Below, piece by piece: positions 47,345-56,374 of a DNA stretch of 64,000 bases (within the stretch, counting starts at the first letter, position 1; the number at the start of each line of letters is the position of its first letter). The notes below the pieces were generated by a model, which saw nothing but the letters and a program-made list of their open reading frames with translations, searched no databases and had not been told where the DNA came from. Position numbers and translations under genes: made by a program. This DNA comes from a virus, in the IMG/VR virus record IMGVR_UViG_3300021090_000016, positions 1 to 64,000 of that record; one strand, written 5' to 3'.

Positions 47345-47958
47345 TGCCTCGCAAAAAGCCCAAGCCAGACGCAGAAAAGCTACGTGGCAGCATCCTCCAG
47401 GAAGTTCTTCATGGCAAGGATCTGCCTCACTTGTCCGAGCTGGCGGAGCAGTTCGTCATACAGTGGGGAGGCGCAGCAGCCTTCGCCAAGGAGCTTCGGA
47501 AGATGTTCAAGGAGGCTGCGCCTGCCGGAGTTGTTCAGGTAAAGATCATGGATATGGTACTGCGCTGCATCAGGCTCGTGATGGACAGCCGGGTGCCAGT
47601 GGGTGATCTGGGGATTGTCTCGGACGAGGATCTTGAGAAGCTGTTCGGGGTGATGATCGAGAGGTCTGGGTATGGCAGGGCAAAAGAAGGGACAGCGGAA
47701 GAAGCGGCTAATCCTTCGTCCGGCGAATCGACCGAAGACGACGCCGCCACCTCTCCCGTTCACACTGCCGCCTCCTGTACCGATCCCGAACCACTACACG
47801 CCGCCCCCGGTGGAGCCGGACGAACAGGCACTATCGGCGGCATGTGCCCAGGAGATGCGGTCGGTCCTGATGGAGCGGGCCAGGCGGCAGGTGGAAGCAC
47901 TGAAGCTGTACGAGCCCCTGTCGGTCCAGGCGGCGTTTCATCAGTCGAAAGCACTTGA
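47344..47958 (+). CDS. Candidate small terminase subunit (positional)
   Basis: 204 residues, GAGG-type site, TGATG overlap. N-terminal part (RKKPKPDAEKLRGSILQEVL...LAEQFVIQWGGAAAFA) is basic and helical, as in small terminase DNA-recognition domains, and the next gene is the large subunit. The last 95 residues are Ala/Gly/Ser/Thr-rich and overlap the large subunit gene out of frame for 287 bases; they may be overprinted. Confidence 0.5.
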   Translation: MPRKKPKPDAEKLRGSILQEVLHGKDLPHLSELAEQFVIQWGGAAAFAKELRKMFKEAAPAGVVQVKIMDMVLRCIRLVMDSRVPVGDLGIVSDEDLEKLFGVMIERSGYGRAKEGTAEEAANPSSGESTEDDAATSPVHTAASCTDPEPLHAAPGGAGRTGTIGGMCPGDAVGPDGAGQAAGGSTEAVRAPVGPGGVSSVEST

Positions 47959-49450
47959 GCGAATTGTCCGTGGATCGAATCAGTCTGGAAAGACCCTGAG
48001 TGCAGCGGTTGAGTTCGCCAGGGCAGTGACCAAGCAAGACCCGTTCCAGAAGTACCGGACGATCGACACGGCGATTGTAGTTGGCAAGGACGGCAAGCAT
48101 CTTGGACACACGATTTGGGAAAAGCTGTTCAAGCCGGGTGCCTTCCAGATCATACGTGATGAGGTCACTGGAAAATGGCGGTCTTTTCGTCCATGGGTTG
48201 CCGAGGATGTTGTAAGGGCTGGGGAGGCATCCGACGCCCCGCCGCTTATCCCTGAGCGACTGGTGAAGTGGAATGAGATTGCGTGGGAGAGCAAGCGTGA
48301 GAACATCCCCAGCGTTGTCCCGCTCCTGACTGGTTGCAAGATCCTGTTCTTCTCATCGTTGGGAAAGCCGCCACAGGGCATGCTCGCTGGCTATGGCTGG
48401 TTTGATGAAGAGATTGTGGACCAGCAGTGGTATCCAGAAATCTCGGCACGCTTGCTGCGGAAGGGTGGGTGCTTTGTCTGGAGCGCAACGCCACAAGCGG
48501 GTACTGAGCAGCTTTATGCCCTGCACGAGCGGGCGGAGCAACAGGAATTCGCAAACCGGCAGCCAAGGACGGTTGATGAGTTCGTCCTACTGCTCGACAG
48601 CAACCCGCATGTCAGCGATGCCAACAAGCAGGCTCTTGCGGAGAAGTATACGGATGAGGAGCGTGCAGTCCGCATCGGTGGTGAGTTTGCCTTGCTCAGC
48701 TATCGTGTGTTCCCTGAGTACAGCATGGCAACACACGGCGTTGACTACCTCCAGATCCCGAACAACTGGACGCGGTATGCGAGCGTTGACCCAGGCAGAC
48801 AGGTCTGTGCGGTCCTGTTCTTGGCAGTTCCTCCACCGGAGGAGAACGCTGGAAACCATGTGTATCTATATGACGAGCTGTACATCCAGAACGCGGACGC
48901 AGAGCAGTTCGGTCAGGCCATGAAGAGGAAGGCGATGGGACAAGAGTTTCATGCCTTCATCATCGACAACCACGCTGGGCGGCAGACTGAGATCGGTAGC
49001 GGCAGGACGATTGAGGAGCAGTACACCGATGCGTTACGCAGGCACAAGGTCAAGAGTAGGACTACGGGACACGGATTTGTGTGGGGGGCATCCAACGTCC
49101 AGGCGGGAATCGAGGCAGCGCGAGACTGGATGCGGATTCGTCCTGACGGGACCACGAAGCTGCGGGTTCTGAGGCATACGTTGTCGAGCTTTGACTACGA
49201 GGTCAAGCGCTATCGCTACAAGCGGGTGGCTGGACTGACGACAGATGAGCCTGAGACAAGGGGTGCCGTCCACCAGATGGCGAACCTGCGCTACCTGGCG
49301 TCTCACCAGCCTCGCTTTATGAAGGCTAAGCCAGGACAGGTGGCAAAGAGTGGCGCGGTGGCAGCGTTCCAGAGGAAGAAGTATCTTCGCAAGAAGATGC
49401 ACGGCGAGGAACAGGGCTACGTTCGGCTTGGTCCAGGAGGCAAGCGATGA
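47672..49450 (+). CDS. terL: Terminase large subunit
   Basis: 592 residues. A Pro-rich N-terminal linker, then an ATPase with Walker A GSNQSGKT (101-108), FDEE at 243-246 as Walker B and SATP at 270-273 as the coupling motif. The nuclease half has ASVDPG and a later AFIIDNHAG with conserved acidic residues. This is the DNA-packaging motor. Start with GAGAGG upstream; its first 287 bases overlap another frame. Confidence 0.93.
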   Translation: MAGQKKGQRKKRLILRPANRPKTTPPPLPFTLPPPVPIPNHYTPPPVEPDEQALSAACAQEMRSVLMERARRQVEALKLYEPLSVQAAFHQSKALERIVRGSNQSGKTLSAAVEFARAVTKQDPFQKYRTIDTAIVVGKDGKHLGHTIWEKLFKPGAFQIIRDEVTGKWRSFRPWVAEDVVRAGEASDAPPLIPERLVKWNEIAWESKRENIPSVVPLLTGCKILFFSSLGKPPQGMLAGYGWFDEEIVDQQWYPEISARLLRKGGCFVWSATPQAGTEQLYALHERAEQQEFANRQPRTVDEFVLLLDSNPHVSDANKQALAEKYTDEERAVRIGGEFALLSYRVFPEYSMATHGVDYLQIPNNWTRYASVDPGRQVCAVLFLAVPPPEENAGNHVYLYDELYIQNADAEQFGQAMKRKAMGQEFHAFIIDNHAGRQTEIGSGRTIEEQYTDALRRHKVKSRTTGHGFVWGASNVQAGIEAARDWMRIRPDGTTKLRVLRHTLSSFDYEVKRYRYKRVAGLTTDEPETRGAVHQMANLRYLASHQPRFMKAKPGQVAKSGAVAAFQRKKYLRKKMHGEEQGYVRLGPGGKR

Positions 49451-49890
49451 AGACGGTGGCAGAGAGCGGCATTCTGGCAGAAGACATTGCGGTATCGGCG
49501 TACCGGGCATTTGCCCAGTCCCTGAACAACACGGATGATGCCGGACAACAGCTCCCCGAATGGGAGCGTCTATCGGAGGTGATCCAAGATTTCTGGCTTC
49601 GTGTGGCACAGGTGGCGATCGCCATGATCGAGGAAGCCCAGGAGCTTCGCTGGGTAGACCTGGCTGCCGAACTGTTTCGAGCGCTCGCAAAGCCTCAGTG
49701 TGAAGCAGCTGGGGTTGATGTGCCTGTATTCCAGGGACAGAACGCAAGGGCACGGTTTGCATGGGAGGCGACAGCCCGGCACCTCGCCAACCTGATCGAC
49801 GCGGAGCCGGGAGACATAGGTGGCCTGGACGAACTGGAGCGCAAGTGGCGCGGCTGGGCTGACATCAAGGCAGAGAAGGAGAAACAATGA
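49447..49890 (+). CDS. Hypothetical head-associated protein
   Basis: 147 residues, helical with two acidic ends (LSEVIQDFWLRVAQVAIAM, DELERKWRGWADIKAEKEK). Follows the terminase by a 4-base overlap. No family recognised. Confidence 0.55.
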   Translation: MKTVAESGILAEDIAVSAYRAFAQSLNNTDDAGQQLPEWERLSEVIQDFWLRVAQVAIAMIEEAQELRWVDLAAELFRALAKPQCEAAGVDVPVFQGQNARARFAWEATARHLANLIDAEPGDIGGLDELERKWRGWADIKAEKEKQ

Positions 49891-50300
49891 GTTTCGAGGC
49901 ATCGGACGTTAGCGTGGGTCAGATTGTCAACTGGTATCCCGATGGCGACAAGAACCAGGAACCGCTGCCTGCCATCGTGACTGGGGTTGGATGGGACTCT
50001 TTGTGTCTCGGGGTCTTCAGCAAGGAGATCCACAACCACCTTATCAGGGACGGCTGCCGGCACATCAGTGATCCACGCACCAAGAGCAATGAGATGCGTG
50101 AGAACGGTGGCTGGGACCACACGGAGCAGCACAAGCAGTTCCTTGACTTGAAGGCGCGCGTGGATCGGCTTTGGGAAGAGCTGATCCTTGGCGTGAATCG
50201 TCAGAACGATGACGCGCCCATTGAGAAGAGGGTTGGCTTGATCGACCTGACCTACGGCGAGTCGCGCCCGCAGCTTCGGTCTGCTTCAGAGGCAGTGTGA
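49887..50300 (+). CDS. Phage small protein with portal-like C-terminal fragment
   Basis: 137 residues. The N-terminal domain VGQIVNWYPDGDKNQEPLPA to about GGWDHT is a familiar phage/planctomycete small protein. The last 30 residues, KRVGLIDLTYGESRPQLRSASEA, match KRVGLTDLVFGMSSRQMRSASEAQ of the portal protein encoded just downstream. It looks like the end of a portal gene copy fused to this protein. Confidence 0.65.
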   Translation: MSFEASDVSVGQIVNWYPDGDKNQEPLPAIVTGVGWDSLCLGVFSKEIHNHLIRDGCRHISDPRTKSNEMRENGGWDHTEQHKQFLDLKARVDRLWEELILGVNRQNDDAPIEKRVGLIDLTYGESRPQLRSASEAV

Positions 50301-50358
50301 CTGACATGACGGATCTACACTTGCAGGTTATGAGCCTGGTTGGGAAGGGGGTGGGTCG

Positions 50359-52266
50359 ATGATCCACCCCCTCCAGCCAATCGTTGCGAAGTGGCAAGAG
50401 AAGATCCGCATGGCCCTGGACTATAAGAAGACGCACTTCCAGGAAGATGCTGACGAGGCGATGTTCTTCTTCGACGGCCCTTACGACGCGATGTACAGCC
50501 AGAGCAAGTCGAAGGATTCCAAGGGCTTTGTCTACCAGGGGGACGACTCCGACTTTCCCAAGCCCAGCTTTGCGATGACGGTCAATAAGGTCGCGGAGTT
50601 GGTGCAGCTCTTTGGTCCCGCCTTGTATCACCGGAATCCTGTGCGGCAGGTCAATCCTCGCAAGCCGCCCCAGATGCCGCAAGAGTTCCTGATGATGTTG
50701 CCGCCTCAGATGCAGCAGCAGTACGGGATGGTGATGCAGCAGGCGGAGCAAGGTCGTTGGACGGATGCAGCCAGAGCTGAGGTGTTGCAGCACTATCTGA
50801 ACTTCACGCCAACCGCGCTGAACCTTCAGGATCATTTCAGGAATATGATTGAGGAAGCGCTTATAAAGGGCATGGGTATTGTCTGGCCCGAGGTCTATCA
50901 GCCGATCGGCGCGCCGTACCGCATGGTCGGGAGCTTCTTCGATACTGTAGACAACCTTGTGATTGACCCGGATGCTGAGTCGAAACGTGATGCAACATGG
51001 GTTGCACGTAAGTGTTGTCACCCAGTTTGGAGAGTCGAGGAAGAATACAAGAATCCAAGGGGAACCCTGCGCGGGAACCTGGAGTCAATGGATCGCCAGG
51101 CAGGGGTAAACACGGATAAGGATGGCGACTACTGGAGAAAACAGGGCCAGACGAATGACCTGCTCGTCTACTGGAAGATTTACTCCAAGATGGGCATAGG
51201 TAATCGCCTGAGTGGCGTGAAGATTCGGAGCGAAGCCGATGCCGTGATGGAGTCGCTTGGAAAGTATTGCTTCCTGGTGATCGCTGATGAGATCCCATAC
51301 CCTCTGAATCTGCCCACGTCACTGATTGAGACGGCGACCAGCGATGAAGAGATCAAGCAGCGTCTGGAATGGCCAACGCCTTTTTGGGCGGAGGATGGCT
51401 GGCCATTCAGTGATCTTTCCTTCCACACAAAGCCTCGGCAGGTGTGGCCCATCTCGCATATGAAGCCTGGTATGGGAGAGTTGAAGTTCATCAACTGGGC
51501 GATGAGTTTCTTGGCTGGCAAAGTGAAGATCGCATGCCGTGACTTCGTAGTCATTGCCAAGAGTGCCGGAGAGGAACTCAAGAGCATCATTCAGAACGGG
51601 CAGGACTACACACTTATAGAGCTTGAGAAGGCCCATGGAACCATCTCGGAAGTAGTCCAGTTCCTACAGCATCCCGGCTTCAATGGCGACATTTACAAGG
51701 TAATTGAGGCCGTAACTGAAAATTTTGAGAAGCGCGTTGGCCTGACCGACCTGGTGTTCGGCATGTCGAGTCGGCAGATGCGATCGGCGAGCGAGGCGCA
51801 GGTCAAGAGTGACCAAATCCAGATTCGCCCGGACGACATGGCACAGAAGACAGAAGTAACCGCAACAGACGTTGCCCGAAAGGAAGCCTTGGCTTGCCGC
51901 TGGCACCTCAAGGCTCAGGACGTGCAGCAGGTGATGGGCAAGGAGGGATCGTACTGGTGGAGCCAGCTCGTGGAGTCGAGCGACCCGGCAGAGATTACGC
52001 ATCAGCTCGAATATCGCATCGAGGCTGGTAGTGCCCGCAAGCCAAACAAGGAGCGGGACGCGCAGAACATGAAGGACGCGGTGCAGACGCTATTCCAGCC
52101 GCTGTTCACCTACGCTCAGGCAACTGGGAACGTGAATCCGCTTAATGCTCTCATCACTGACTGGGCCAAGAGCCTGGATATGGACCCGAGCAGGTACATA
52201 CTGTCCACGCCGCCTCCACCTGAGCCGACAGGAAAGCCCACAGGACAGGGCCAACAGACCGCATGA
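50359..52266 (+). CDS. Portal protein
   Basis: 635 residues. Size, position after terL and the motif series (DATWVARKCCHPVWR, RVGLTDLVFGM..RQMRSASEAQ, QLEYRIEAGSARKPNKERD) fit a podovirus-type portal that forms the twelve-fold head-tail channel. Pro/Gln-rich tail. Acts at the head vertex as packaging port and tail attachment. Confidence 0.85.
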   Translation: MIHPLQPIVAKWQEKIRMALDYKKTHFQEDADEAMFFFDGPYDAMYSQSKSKDSKGFVYQGDDSDFPKPSFAMTVNKVAELVQLFGPALYHRNPVRQVNPRKPPQMPQEFLMMLPPQMQQQYGMVMQQAEQGRWTDAARAEVLQHYLNFTPTALNLQDHFRNMIEEALIKGMGIVWPEVYQPIGAPYRMVGSFFDTVDNLVIDPDAESKRDATWVARKCCHPVWRVEEEYKNPRGTLRGNLESMDRQAGVNTDKDGDYWRKQGQTNDLLVYWKIYSKMGIGNRLSGVKIRSEADAVMESLGKYCFLVIADEIPYPLNLPTSLIETATSDEEIKQRLEWPTPFWAEDGWPFSDLSFHTKPRQVWPISHMKPGMGELKFINWAMSFLAGKVKIACRDFVVIAKSAGEELKSIIQNGQDYTLIELEKAHGTISEVVQFLQHPGFNGDIYKVIEAVTENFEKRVGLTDLVFGMSSRQMRSASEAQVKSDQIQIRPDDMAQKTEVTATDVARKEALACRWHLKAQDVQQVMGKEGSYWWSQLVESSDPAEITHQLEYRIEAGSARKPNKERDAQNMKDAVQTLFQPLFTYAQATGNVNPLNALITDWAKSLDMDPSRYILSTPPPPEPTGKPTGQGQQTA

Positions 52267-52281
52267 TTAAATGGTGAAAAA

Positions 52282-52815
52282 ATGTCAATCATGGTGCTTG
52301 TTGGGATGTTGTTTCTGGCGGTCTGGTGCCTTGTTTTCGGCTGGGTATTTGGCTGGGCGCGCGGGTGGAAGGACTGGGTAAGTGCAGTAAAAAGGAGCAG
52401 GTCTGCCTCCAAAACAGGAGAAGCCGGCAGCATGAGCAAGTCCAATCTAGAGAAGATACAGGATACATTCGATGCCGATGAAGACACCAAGGAGATGGTC
52501 CTGATCGGTCAATTGCCAACAACCATCGCCGCTATTGCCGCAGAAGCCATGGAGAATAAGGACGGGCAATCGAAAACGTACAGAATTTCTCTTGGCAGCA
52601 CTGAGCCATACATGCACATAGCTAGGTTAATCCAGGAGAGGTTTTTCCCTTCAGCACCACAGCTTGAAGCCGGCGGTTTTTCCAAGATGCTTGCAGGAGG
52701 CCCCATGCCTGCGTGGGTTGTAATCAGACAAGTGGCTATGCAAATAACAGACAAAGCCAGAGAGCATGGCCACTACATTCCAGAATCAGAAGTAGAACTA
52801 CTCGCTAACAAATGA
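52282..52815 (+). CDS. Membrane-anchored hypothetical protein
   Basis: 177 residues. N-terminal hydrophobic helix (IMVLVGMLFLAVWCLVFGWV), then polar sequence with AAIAAEAMENK, helical tail. A weak ribosome site and AT-rich leader make this gene look less GC-rich than its neighbours. Function unknown. Confidence 0.5.
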   Translation: MSIMVLVGMLFLAVWCLVFGWVFGWARGWKDWVSAVKRSRSASKTGEAGSMSKSNLEKIQDTFDADEDTKEMVLIGQLPTTIAAIAAEAMENKDGQSKTYRISLGSTEPYMHIARLIQERFFPSAPQLEAGGFSKMLAGGPMPAWVVIRQVAMQITDKAREHGHYIPESEVELLANK

Positions 52816-52822
52816 AACCGTC

Positions 52823-53095
52823 ATGAGCGAATTTCAGTGCCCTTGCGGTAACACAGTGCCGTTGGACTTGCTTCGATGGACGGCGTGTGTGCTAGGAAAG
52901 CCAGGCGACTTCGATCCTGGCGGCGTCCATAGATGGCAAAGGGTGTGCGAGGACTGTGCAATAGCCATACGACAACGGCGGGCGGTTTGCCTGCATGAGT
53001 ACAAGACCTTTATGGTCAAGCGTGAGGATGGTTGCAAGGTTCCCCTCCTGGTCTGCCAGGGGTGTGGGCTCCAAAAAATGGGGAAGCCAATATGA
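52823..53095 (+). CDS. Small zinc-ribbon protein
   Basis: 90 residues. CPCGNTVPLDLLRWTACVLG, CEDCAIAI and CQGCGLQKMG give several zinc-binding Cys pairs. Unknown role between the portal and downstream structural genes. Confidence 0.55.
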   Translation: MSEFQCPCGNTVPLDLLRWTACVLGKPGDFDPGGVHRWQRVCEDCAIAIRQRRAVCLHEYKTFMVKREDGCKVPLLVCQGCGLQKMGKPI

Positions 53096-53613
53096 GTTTG
53101 CCCAGGGTCAGTGATGACATGCAGATTCAGAGAGCCTATGAGGAGTGCCGAGACAACGGCTGCTCTCACATGCTCGCTGAGATGCTCGCCCTCCGTCAGC
53201 CTCCGATGAGCAAGACCGACCGAGAGTTCCTCGAAGGTCATTGCAACGGCAACCAGTTCGAGCGCACGCCATACGCCGGAAACTACTATCGCAAGGTGGC
53301 CAAGAAGGCAGGCATGGACATCACCGGCAAGGTCTATCAGGCTGGTCTGGCTGAGTACCCTGGCGATCCGCATGCCTGGGTGTCAGGCAGGAGTGACGTA
53401 AAGCGGCGATGTGAAGAGAAGGGCTGGGGCTGCGATGGGGCGGTTACTTTGCCAGTCAGAAACATCAGGGCGCCAGACGAGATTGCTGTCGCAGATGACA
53501 TCCTGGAGGAACGTGTCCAGGACGCCATTGATCAGCAGCCAGAGCTTGCATCCAAGAGAGCTGAGCTTAAGCATGAGATCAAGGAAAAGATCAAGCCACA
53601 CTGGTCCAAGTGA
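53092..53613 (+). CDS. Hypothetical protein
   Basis: 173 residues from the ATG at 53092, overlapping the upstream stop. CSHMLAEMLALRQPP, then GHCNGNQFERTPYAGNYYRKVAKKAGM and a helical C-terminus. The motif GMDITGKVYQAGL recalls a small domain but I cannot name it. Confidence 0.55.
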   Translation: MSLPRVSDDMQIQRAYEECRDNGCSHMLAEMLALRQPPMSKTDREFLEGHCNGNQFERTPYAGNYYRKVAKKAGMDITGKVYQAGLAEYPGDPHAWVSGRSDVKRRCEEKGWGCDGAVTLPVRNIRAPDEIAVADDILEERVQDAIDQQPELASKRAELKHEIKEKIKPHWSK

Positions 53614-53626
53614 CAGAGGAGAAGCT

Positions 53627-54478
53627 GTGGCAAAGAAGAAATCGCAAGAAGTCCGCAATGTGGTGGTCATCAGCGACACCCATATCGGGTGTCGGGTTGG
53701 CTTGTGCCACCCGGATGGCGCAACGCTGGACGATGGCGGGCTCTACTTGCCATCCAAACATCAGCGAACCGTCTGGTCATACTGGGAGGAATTCTGGGGA
53801 GAGTGGGTTCCAAGAGCGACACACAACGAGCCATTTGCGGTTGTACACAATGGGGATGTAATCGACGGTGTTCATCACAATTCCACGACCCAATGGTCGC
53901 ACAATCTGGAAGACCAGGCAGAGCACGCCTACAAGATTCTAAAGCCAATCGTGGACCTGTGTGAAGGGCGATTCTTTCAGATCAGGGGCACCGAAGCACA
54001 CGTTGGAAAGTCGGCTGTTGACGAGGAGAGGCTTGCCAAGCGTCTTGGTGCCATTCCGAACGATGAAGGGCAGTTTGCTCGATACGAGCTGTGGCTGCGT
54101 CTGGCGGGCAAGCTATGCCACTTCCTGCACCACGTTGGGACCACTAGCTCAGGTCAGCACGAGTCGAGCGCCGTGAACGCTGAGCTTGCAGCCATGTACC
54201 TTGAGGCTGGTCGCTGGGGAGAGGAGCCTCCTCATGTGGTTGTCAGAAGCCATCGCCACTCCTCCATCGAGGTTAGGCTCCCGTCTGATGATGGCTACGC
54301 CATTGTGTTCGTAACGCCGGCTTGGCAGCTGAAGACACCGTTTGCATGGCGGGCTGCTGGCCCGAGGGTCAAGACGCCACAGCTCGGCGGGTCATTAATC
54401 CGTGCTGGTGATGAAGAACTGCATACCAGGCACCGTGTCTGGAAGATCAAGAGGTCGAAGGAGGTTATCCTTGGCTGA
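53627..54478 (+). CDS. Calcineurin-like metallophosphoesterase
   Basis: 283 residues from a GTG at 53627 (GAGGAG five bases upstream). ISDTHIG (D17, H19), HNGDVID (76-80), an RGTEAH segment and RSHRHS give the metal-binding residues of a calcineurin-like phosphoesterase. Substrate unknown; a nuclease or nucleotide phosphodiesterase acting on phage or host nucleic acid is possible. Confidence 0.8.
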   Translation: MAKKKSQEVRNVVVISDTHIGCRVGLCHPDGATLDDGGLYLPSKHQRTVWSYWEEFWGEWVPRATHNEPFAVVHNGDVIDGVHHNSTTQWSHNLEDQAEHAYKILKPIVDLCEGRFFQIRGTEAHVGKSAVDEERLAKRLGAIPNDEGQFARYELWLRLAGKLCHFLHHVGTTSSGQHESSAVNAELAAMYLEAGRWGEEPPHVVVRSHRHSSIEVRLPSDDGYAIVFVTPAWQLKTPFAWRAAGPRVKTPQLGGSLIRAGDEELHTRHRVWKIKRSKEVILG

Positions 54479-54761
54479 GAACATCATCACGGTTGAAGAA
54501 TGGCTGCAAGAATTGAGGCGTGTCAGCGAGGTCAAGGGCGACGGGAACGACGCACTTACTGTCCGGGAAATGTCATCACTTACTGGGAAGCACGTTAGCT
54601 GGGTAAGGGAGCAGGTTCGCAAAGGTCTGCAAGACGGGTCGATCGTGCCAACCAAAAAGCCATTCGTTGGGATAAATGGTTACACGGTTCCAGTCCCGGC
54701 TTATCGAATCGTCGGCAAGAAGAAAAAGGGGATGAGTCATGGTGCTATCAAACAAGGTTGA
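54471..54761 (+). CDS. Helix-turn-helix-like protein
   Basis: 96 residues from a TTG at 54471 with a perfect AAGGAGGT six bases before. ALTVREMSSLTGKHVSWVREQV is a helix-turn-helix-like stretch, followed by a basic tail (IVGKKKKGM). A regulator or DNA-binding packaging accessory is possible. Unusual TTG start. Confidence 0.55.
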   Translation: MAENIITVEEWLQELRRVSEVKGDGNDALTVREMSSLTGKHVSWVREQVRKGLQDGSIVPTKKPFVGINGYTVPVPAYRIVGKKKKGMSHGAIKQG

Positions 54762-55128
54762 GAACTATCTTGCGATCGTGATGTCCGACCCGGCGATCGG
54801 TCGTGAGATTTTCGCCGCCCTCAAAGCAGCAACAACGCTTGTTGATGCCGGCGCTCAGGTGTCTGCGTACACCCAGACTTATTCCACGGCTAACAAGACG
54901 CATGCTGATCCAACGGCGGCCGCACTGGGCGGGTCACTGACCGGCACGCTGGACAACATCCTTGCCGACGTTAGCGGCGCGTTCGATGCGACGGCAATTG
55001 CCACCATCAACAAGAACTTCAAGGAATTCCAGGACGAGCTGACAAAGATGGTCGCTGACATGGCGGACATCAAGCAGCTTGTCAACAGCGTCATCGACGA
55101 TCTACAGACGCTTGAACTGCTTCATTAA
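54739..55128 (+). CDS. Structural/tail-associated protein
   Basis: 129 residues. YTQTYSTANKTHADPTAAA and a helical end with NSVIDDLQTLELL are typical of small phage structural proteins with an acidic helical tail. Overlaps the upstream gene by 23 bases. Role uncertain. Confidence 0.55.
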   Translation: MVLSNKVENYLAIVMSDPAIGREIFAALKAATTLVDAGAQVSAYTQTYSTANKTHADPTAAALGGSLTGTLDNILADVSGAFDATAIATINKNFKEFQDELTKMVADMADIKQLVNSVIDDLQTLELLH

Positions 55129-55145
55129 CACGCGGAGGTACAGCC

Positions 55146-55394
55146 ATGATCGTACTGGCTTGGCTGGCTGCCTTCGTAATTGCTATAGGGGTTGATTACT
55201 CTTATGCCCGCTGGGTCATCGCTCTCGCCGGAAGAAGGCGAGCCTCCGCCGCCTTCTTTTCTGCTCTGTGTACCGTGCTGGGGACTGTTTCCGTCGTGGT
55301 ATGCGTTGGCGAGTATTCTGCCATCATTCCGACGGCTTTTGGTCATGCCCTGGGGACGTGGATAGCTGTAGGGCCACCCCGAGATGAGGACTGA
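55146..55394 (+). CDS. Small membrane protein
   Basis: 82 residues with two hydrophobic helices (IVLAWLAAFVIAIGVDYSYA, ALCTVLGTVSVVVCVGE). Conserved-looking in phages as a small inner-membrane protein. Function unknown. Confidence 0.55.
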   Translation: MIVLAWLAAFVIAIGVDYSYARWVIALAGRRRASAAFFSALCTVLGTVSVVVCVGEYSAIIPTAFGHALGTWIAVGPPRDED

Positions 55395-55396
55395 AC

Positions 55397-56362
55397 GTGG
55401 CAGTCGAAGTCTTTTCCAATGATGCTGTCAGCCCGCTCAACGGCGCGATCGACGACAACGATCTAACGCTGATAGTGGACAGCGCGTCTGACTTCCCTGC
55501 GACTGGCAACTTCCGCATCAAGATCGATGATGAGATCATGCTGGTTACTGGCGTCTCCAGCAACACGTTTACGGTCACGCGCGCTCAGGAGGGCACTGCC
55601 GCTGCCAGCCACCTCGACAATGCCACGGTGGCTCATGTGCTGACGGCTGGAGCTTTGGACACTCGCCTCATAGATGAGGTGTATACGGACACCTACGCCA
55701 ACCGCCTGGCGGTGGCGAAGTCGGGGCGGCTGTTCCTGCCAAACAACGGCTTCCAGATCGAGAGGGACACCGGGGCAGCATGGGCACCGTGGGGACCGCT
55801 GTTCCCACTCACGGCTCCAGTGAGCAACGACTTCGCTTGGATCAACCAGGGCAGTGCTTCGATAACGACGACGAATGGAGGCATCTATCTGCTGGCCCCA
55901 GCCCATACTGGCATCGACTACAAAGTCAGGAAGAAGGCGGCGCCGGCAACGCCGTACACGATCACGGCTGCCTTCTTGCCACAGGTACGGTCGCTCGACA
56001 ACCATTCATGCGGGTTGCTTTTCCGCCAGTCTTCAGATGGAAAACTTGCCGCCCTTGCCTATGTCCATGCCACCAGCGCAATGAACTTCCAGTCGCTGAA
56101 GCTGACAAGTCCTACGGCGTTCAGCGCCCAGTACACGATCGAGACTGTTCGCCAGGGATTTGGGCCTCTGATGTTCATGAGGATTGCGGACAACGGCACC
56201 AGCCGGATTGTTTCGTACAGTGTGGACGGAGTGAATTTCATGGCGCTCCACACGGTAGGCAGAACTGATTTTCTCACGGCTGATGAAGTAGGATTCTTCT
56301 CAAACAGTGACACCACGGGCGGTGATGCCGCTATGACTCTCCTGAGTTGGAAGCAAGCATAG
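55397..56362 (+). CDS. Tail-fibre-like / receptor-associated protein
   Basis: 321 residues from a GTG at 55397 (GAGG upstream). The N-terminal IDDEIMLVTGVSSNTFTVTRAQEGT matches the short N-terminal module of many phage fibre proteins. The C-terminal two thirds are beta-rich and lectin-like in appearance. Probably part of a tail fibre. Confidence 0.6.
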   Translation: MAVEVFSNDAVSPLNGAIDDNDLTLIVDSASDFPATGNFRIKIDDEIMLVTGVSSNTFTVTRAQEGTAAASHLDNATVAHVLTAGALDTRLIDEVYTDTYANRLAVAKSGRLFLPNNGFQIERDTGAAWAPWGPLFPLTAPVSNDFAWINQGSASITTTNGGIYLLAPAHTGIDYKVRKKAAPATPYTITAAFLPQVRSLDNHSCGLLFRQSSDGKLAALAYVHATSAMNFQSLKLTSPTAFSAQYTIETVRQGFGPLMFMRIADNGTSRIVSYSVDGVNFMALHTVGRTDFLTADEVGFFSNSDTTGGDAAMTLLSWKQA

Positions 56363-56374
56363 GAGATTCCAACC

